DNA of 64,000 nt from Occultella kanbiaonis (GTDB lineage: Bacteria; Actinomycetota; Actinomycetes; Actinomycetales; Beutenbergiaceae), in the NCBI RefSeq assembly GCF_009708215.1, contig NZ_CP046175.1:5208001-5272000 (forward strand). Reading direction: 5' to 3'. Below, piece after piece: positions 60,978 through 64,000 of the stretch (position 1 is the stretch's first letter; each line of letters starts with the position of its first letter). A program made the position numbers and the translations under genes. The notes under the pieces are model-generated. The model made no database searches. It worked only from the letters and a program-made list of their open reading frames with translations, and was not told the origin of the DNA.

Positions 60978-61968
60978 GGGCGGCCTCGGTCCCGGTCGAT
61001 ACCGGCTCGGCGTCGTCGACGTCGCTCGAGGTCAGGGCAAGGTAGGCGTCCTCGAGCGTTGCCGGGCCGAGGGCGTATCCGTCGATCAGCTCCCGTTCGC
61101 GCAGCGTCGCCGCCCACAGGACGGCCGCGGCGGCGGCGTCCGTCGGAACGGTGTGCAGCACCCGGCGACCGGAGCGAACGGTGCGGCGGGTCGGGAACGG
61201 CAACGGTCCGCCGTCGGCGGCCTCGAGGTCGACGGCGTCCGGTGCGTACTGAAGCTCGAGGCACAGGTCGCTGCCGGTCGTGCCGCGCAACCGTGCGGGC
61301 GAGCCCGCGGCGACGACCTCTCCTCGGTGCAGGACGACGAGATCGTCGACGATCCGTTCCGCCTCCGCGACGTTATGGGTCACCAGCAGCACGCCGGCAC
61401 CGGCGTCACCGCGGCGACGCACCGCCTGCCACAGCAACCGACGGCGTGCGGCGTCGATGTCGTTCGTGGGCTCGTCGAGGATCACCAATGGTGTGGGCGC
61501 GGCGACGGCCATCGCGAAGGCGGTGAGGCGTCGGATCCCGCCGGAGAGCCCCCGGCCCTCCGGCAGCGCTCGACGGTCGAGCCATTCGCCGATGTCGAGT
61601 TCCTCGGCGAGACTCTCCGCGGCCGCACGTGCCGCGGTCGGGGACAGGCCACGGATCCGCCCGGACATCTCGATGGCCGATCGAGGCGTGAGCCCGTCGA
61701 TCGGTGCCTGGCTCTGGGGCTGGAGGGCCACGGACCGGCGGGCGGTCGCGGGCTCAGCCACCGCATCGACGCCACCGACCCTGATGCTGCCGGCGTCGGG
61801 CCTCAGGAGGCCGACCACCTGGGAGACGAGCGTCGTCTTCCCGGCGCCGTTGTGACCGAGCAGCCCGACCACGGCGCCCGGCCGCACGCGCAAGGACACG
61901 TCGTCATTGGCCACCACGGCACCGAAGCGCCGGGTCAGGCCGTCGACCCGCAGGACATCGTCGTTCAT
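60970..61968 (-). CDS. ABC exporter ATPase
   Basis: A 332-residue ATPase with Walker A GHNGAGKT, a signature GRGLSGGIRRLTAF, Walker B LVILDEPTNDID and H-loop VTHNVAEAERIVDDL. The C-terminal 100 residues are typical of drug-type exporters. AAGGAAG lies upstream of the ATG. The three palindromic TetR-type operators are 17-63 bases upstream. Confidence 0.93.
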   Translation of the reverse strand: MNDDVLRVDGLTRRFGAVVANDDVSLRVRPGAVVGLLGHNGAGKTTLVSQVVGLLRPDAGSIRVGGVDAVAEPATARRSVALQPQSQAPIDGLTPRSAIEMSGRIRGLSPTAARAAAESLAEELDIGEWLDRRALPEGRGLSGGIRRLTAFAMAVAAPTPLVILDEPTNDIDAARRRLLWQAVRRRGDAGAGVLLVTHNVAEAERIVDDLVVLHRGEVVAAGSPARLRGTTGSDLCLELQYAPDAVDLEAADGGPLPFPTRRTVRSGRRVLHTVPTDAAAAAVLWAATLRERELIDGYALGPATLEDAYLALTSSDVDDAEPVSTGTEAAHV

Positions 61969-61984
61969 GGCGCCACTTCCTTGG

Positions 61985-62031
61985 ATACCGTCGGTATTGG
62001 AATACTGACGGTATCTGCGTACCGTCGGTAC
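61985..62031. promoter_or_regulatory. Three evenly spaced TetR operators between the exporter and tetR
   Basis: ATACCGTCGGTAT (61985-61997), ATACTGACGGTAT (62002-62014) and GTACCGTCGGTAC (62019-62031). Each is a 13-base dyad, two perfect; centres are at 61991, 62008 and 62025, exactly 17 bases apart. They lie upstream of the ATPase start and just ahead of the tetR -10 hexamer, so a repressor could control both directions. Confidence 0.85.
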
Positions 62032-62051
62032 GTCAATCGTCGGATCCCGCC

Positions 62052-62057
62052 TAGCAT
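62052..62057 (+). promoter_or_regulatory. -10 hexamer TAGCAT of the leaderless tetR gene
   Basis: TAGCAT ends six bases before the tetR ATG. The third operator lies where the -35 region would be, consistent with autorepression. Confidence 0.55.
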
Positions 62058-62063
62058 GGGCCG

Positions 62064-62774
62064 ATGACCACCGCCCCCCGCTCCCGCCGCGACCAGCAGC
62101 AGCAGACCCGGGACGCGCTCGTGGTCGCCGCCCGGGGCGCCTTCGCCGAGCAGGGCTATCACGGCGCGAACCTCGAGACGATCGCGCGAGATGCGGGCTT
62201 CTCCAAGGGCGCCGTGTATTCCAACTTCGACGGCAAGGCGGACCTGTTCCTCGCGGTCATCGACGCCAATATCGAGGTGGCGTTCGCCGAGGGAGGCTGG
62301 AACGTCGGTGAGCACCACCAGGCATTCGAGGGCGGCCCCGAGGAGTCACACGGCGAGGAGGCCTCGGAACTGATCGCGGGATTCGCACTTGCCACCCTCG
62401 AGTTCATCGCGACCGCCGCCCGGGACACGCGCCTGCGCGAGCAGATGGGCAAGCGCATGACGATCCTCGTCGAGGGCTACACCACCGTCGCGGCGCAGTC
62501 CCGATCCGAGCGCGACCCGTTGCAGTCCAACGAGCTGGGAGCGCTCCTGGCCGCCCTGGACGAGGGTGCGGCACTGCTGTCCCTCGGCGGCAGTCACGCG
62601 ATCGACCAGCGTGCCCTGCGCATCGGAATGCGCCGACTCCTCACGCCCGGACCGATCGAGGAGTCGACCGCGGGAGTCGGCGAACCGGCGCTGCACGACG
62701 ACGCGCTGCGGCAACGGTTCGCCGATGCGATCAGGGCGGGGCACGCCGGTCCCGATGCAGCCGACGAACGTTGA
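62064..62774 (+). CDS. TetR family repressor of the divergent exporter
   Basis: A 236-residue TetR protein with the N-terminal HTH RDALVVAARGAFAEQGYHGANLETIARDAGFSKGAVYSNFDGKADLFLAVIDANIEVAF. The C-terminal ligand domain (LQSNELGALLAALDEGAALLSL) is as in the AcrR-like group. It starts leaderless from TAGCAT and is divergent from the ABC exporter with three operators between them, so it is very likely the exporter's repressor. Confidence 0.93.
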   Translation: MTTAPRSRRDQQQQTRDALVVAARGAFAEQGYHGANLETIARDAGFSKGAVYSNFDGKADLFLAVIDANIEVAFAEGGWNVGEHHQAFEGGPEESHGEEASELIAGFALATLEFIATAARDTRLREQMGKRMTILVEGYTTVAAQSRSERDPLQSNELGALLAALDEGAALLSLGGSHAIDQRALRIGMRRLLTPGPIEESTAGVGEPALHDDALRQRFADAIRAGHAGPDAADER

Positions 62775-62848
62775 ATGATTTACGGATTGGCGACGTTACG
62801 TTAATGCCGTAGGGCTTTCGCATTGCGGCTGTGAGGTTAATGCAGGAA

Positions 62849-62879
62849 TTGGACTTAGGCAGTACTGCCTTGCTATACA
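62849..62879 (+). promoter_or_regulatory. Promoter with palindrome AGGCAGTACTGCCT for the DUF1540 gene
   Basis: TTGGAC (62849-62854) and TATACA (62874-62879), preceded by TGC as in extended -10 promoters, spaced 19 bases (18 if the -10 is read as CTATAC). The perfect 14-bp palindrome AGGCAGTACTGCCT (62857-62870) fills the spacer. The interval 62775-62943 is clearly more AT-rich than its surroundings and also holds a direct repeat GTTAATGC (62800-62807, 62836-62843). Confidence 0.6.
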
Positions 62880-62943
62880 CCGTGGCATTTCGGGTTTACC
62901 TTGAGGTTATTCCTGGTTCGAACCTCGCCCCAAGGAGAACGTC

Positions 62944-63243
62944 ATGACCTCGCTCGCCGATCTCCCCTCCGTCACCGAGTGCACGGTGGCAGGCTGCTCC
63001 TACAACCACGACGGCTGCCACGCCGCGGCGGTGACGATCGGTGGCACCGGCGTCGACGCGCAGTGCGCCACCTTCATCCCACTCACCACGAAGGGTGGGC
63101 TGTCCACGGTGCTCGCCGCAGTGGGCGCCTGCCAGCGCGTGGACTGCGTGCACAACGTCGACCTCGAGTGCAGCGCCCCCGCCGTCCGGATCGGCGCCGG
63201 CACCGACCTGGCCGACTGCCTCACCTTCGAGCCGCGCACCTGA
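62944..63243 (+). CDS. DUF1540 protein, two cysteine modules
   Basis: A 99-residue protein with two copies of the DUF1540 unit: CTVAGCSYNHDGCHAAAV...QCATF and CQRVDCVHNVDLECSAPAV...DCLTF, each with four cysteines. The unit probably binds a metal. Function unknown. AAGGAG precedes the ATG, and GAGGTT/AACCTC (62903-62908, 62921-62926) can form a small hairpin in the leader. Its own promoter with a palindrome suggests tight control. Confidence 0.88.
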   Translation: MTSLADLPSVTECTVAGCSYNHDGCHAAAVTIGGTGVDAQCATFIPLTTKGGLSTVLAAVGACQRVDCVHNVDLECSAPAVRIGAGTDLADCLTFEPRT

Positions 63244-63372
63244 GGCACGCGCACGGCCCCCGTGGCCCAGCGCTTCTGTGTGCCCTCCGGCGACCTTCCC
63301 ACTGTCTCACCGGCGTGACAGCCTTGCACCGAGTCGCTGCCCCATGCGCGCGACCGGACGAGGGGAAGACCG

Positions 63373-63753
63373 ATGCTGAGAGCACTCAACCCGGCGAGCG
63401 TGCCGGTGTCGCCGTTCTACGCCCAGGGCATCGAAGTCACTGGGCCACAGAAGCTGGTATTCGTCTCGGGCCAGGTCGGCGTCGACGCGCAGGGGCGGAC
63501 CGCCGAGGGCATCGCCGCACAGGCAGCCCAGGCGGTCGCCAACCTGGGCGCCGTACTGGCCGAGGCGGGCCTCGGCCCTGAGTCGATCACCAAGATCACG
63601 ATCTACCTGACCGATCCCGCGAACGTGGAACCGTTCATGGCCGCGGCCGGACCGACCCTCCCGCCCGACCCGCCCGCGACGACCCTGCTCATCGTCCAGG
63701 GTCTGGCCGCGCCGGACCTGCTCGTCGAGATCGAGGCCATCGCGGTCGGCTGA
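63373..63753 (+). CDS. RidA/YjgF family enamine/imine deaminase
   Basis: A 126-residue RidA-type protein: PASVPVSPFYAQGIEV, VFVSGQVGVDAQGRTAEGIAAQAAQAVANLGAVLAEAGLG and ITKITIYLTDPANVEPFM. RidA hydrolyses reactive enamines from PLP enzymes. The usual substrate-binding arginine near the end (R-x-x-V) is not evident (the ending reads TLLIVQGLAAPDLLVEIEAIAVG), so it may belong to a non-deaminase Rid subgroup. Confidence 0.88.
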   Translation: MLRALNPASVPVSPFYAQGIEVTGPQKLVFVSGQVGVDAQGRTAEGIAAQAAQAVANLGAVLAEAGLGPESITKITIYLTDPANVEPFMAAAGPTLPPDPPATTLLIVQGLAAPDLLVEIEAIAVG

Positions 63754-63834
63754 ACGGTGCTGCCGGCACCTGTCCATCGGGCCGACGCTCGATCGTCATG
63801 GGTGTGTCACCACCCACGAGGAAACGAGAGACCA

Positions 63835-64000
63835 ATGCGATACACGATCCTGCTGCACTACTCGGAAGAGACCGACGAGACGCTCGGCGAGGAGGTCATG
63901 ACCGAGGGCCGACGGGCGTTCTCCGCCTACGCCCTGGCACTGCACCAGGCCGGGGTCCTGCTCTCCGGCGAGGTGTTGCAGCCATCCACCAGCACCACGA
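63835..64000 (+). CDS. YCII-related (DGPF) protein, N-terminal part, cut by window end
   Basis: ATG at 63835 after GAGGAAACGAGAG begins MRYTILLHYSEETDETLGEE, and continues ALALHQAGVLLSGEVLQPSTSTT to the window end. This is the N-terminal half of the DGPF/YCII family, like the protein at 19203-19595. An ECF42-type sigma gene would be expected just beyond the window. Confidence 0.85.
   Translation, partial: MRYTILLHYSEETDETLGEEVMTEGRRAFSAYALALHQAGVLLSGEVLQPSTSTT

Noticed and set aside
62915-62924. GGTTCGAACC, resembling a tRNA T-arm
   Set aside because: The surrounding bases do not fold into a cloverleaf; it is part of a 5'-leader hairpin before DUF1540.

Overview
The window is GC-rich chromosomal DNA (roughly 70% G+C by eye) from an actinomycete. 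Supporting marks are the gene order dnaK-grpE-dnaJ-hspR under a perfect HAIR operator, several leaderless starts with a TANNNT hexamer 6-7 bases before ATG/GTG, and actinobacterial families such as an LppM-type lipoprotein, an MT0933-type antitoxin homologue and a DUF385-like F420 family protein. The gene mix would fit Micrococcales, but that is inference. I see no tRNA, rRNA, CRISPR array, insertion sequence or prophage.

Layout: 1-1.7 kb, end of a urease accessory operon (ureF-ureG-ureD). 1.8-4.4 kb, small genes and a shortened threonyl-tRNA synthetase preceded by what reads as a complete threonine attenuator. 4.4-7.5 kb, aldehyde dehydrogenase, DUF779 partner and GAF-type regulator. 7.6-15.4 kb, a hydrolase, acetyltransferase, HIT protein, lipoprotein, flotillin/NfeD pair, amidase and two paralogous membrane proteins. 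15.4-17.7 kb, threonine degradation operon tdh-kbl. 17.8-20.6 kb, ECF42-type sigma factor with its DGPF (YCII) partner and a stand-alone ectoine hydroxylase. 20.7-32.2 kb, mostly single housekeeping or accessory genes: VOC proteins, dodecin, prolyl oligopeptidase, antibiotic-kinase-like protein, TetR-PNPOx-DinB operon, and a quinone reductase divergent from a GlxA-type regulator.

32.3-42.0 kb is a beta-glucan utilisation locus, all on the minus strand: LacI regulator, peptide-type solute-binding protein, two permeases, a fused double ATPase, GH1 beta-glucosidase and a secreted PF10091-type glycanase. A LacI-like palindrome lies inside a recognisable promoter ahead of the binding protein. 42.1-47.1 kb carries a DUF4282 protein and the dnaK operon. 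47.5-51.2 kb is an ABC exporter plus NarL-type two-component system. 51.9-60.1 kb is a run of small enzymes and unknown proteins. 60.2-62.8 kb is an ABC exporter divergent from a TetR gene with three evenly spaced operators. 62.9-64 kb holds a DUF1540 protein, RidA and the start of a second DGPF protein.

The best candidates for closer study are the threonine attenuator driving an editing-less ThrRS (2.5-4.0 kb), the glucan locus with its promoter/operator, the three-operator TetR array, and a shared GGCAGTACTGCC palindrome found in two promoter regions.
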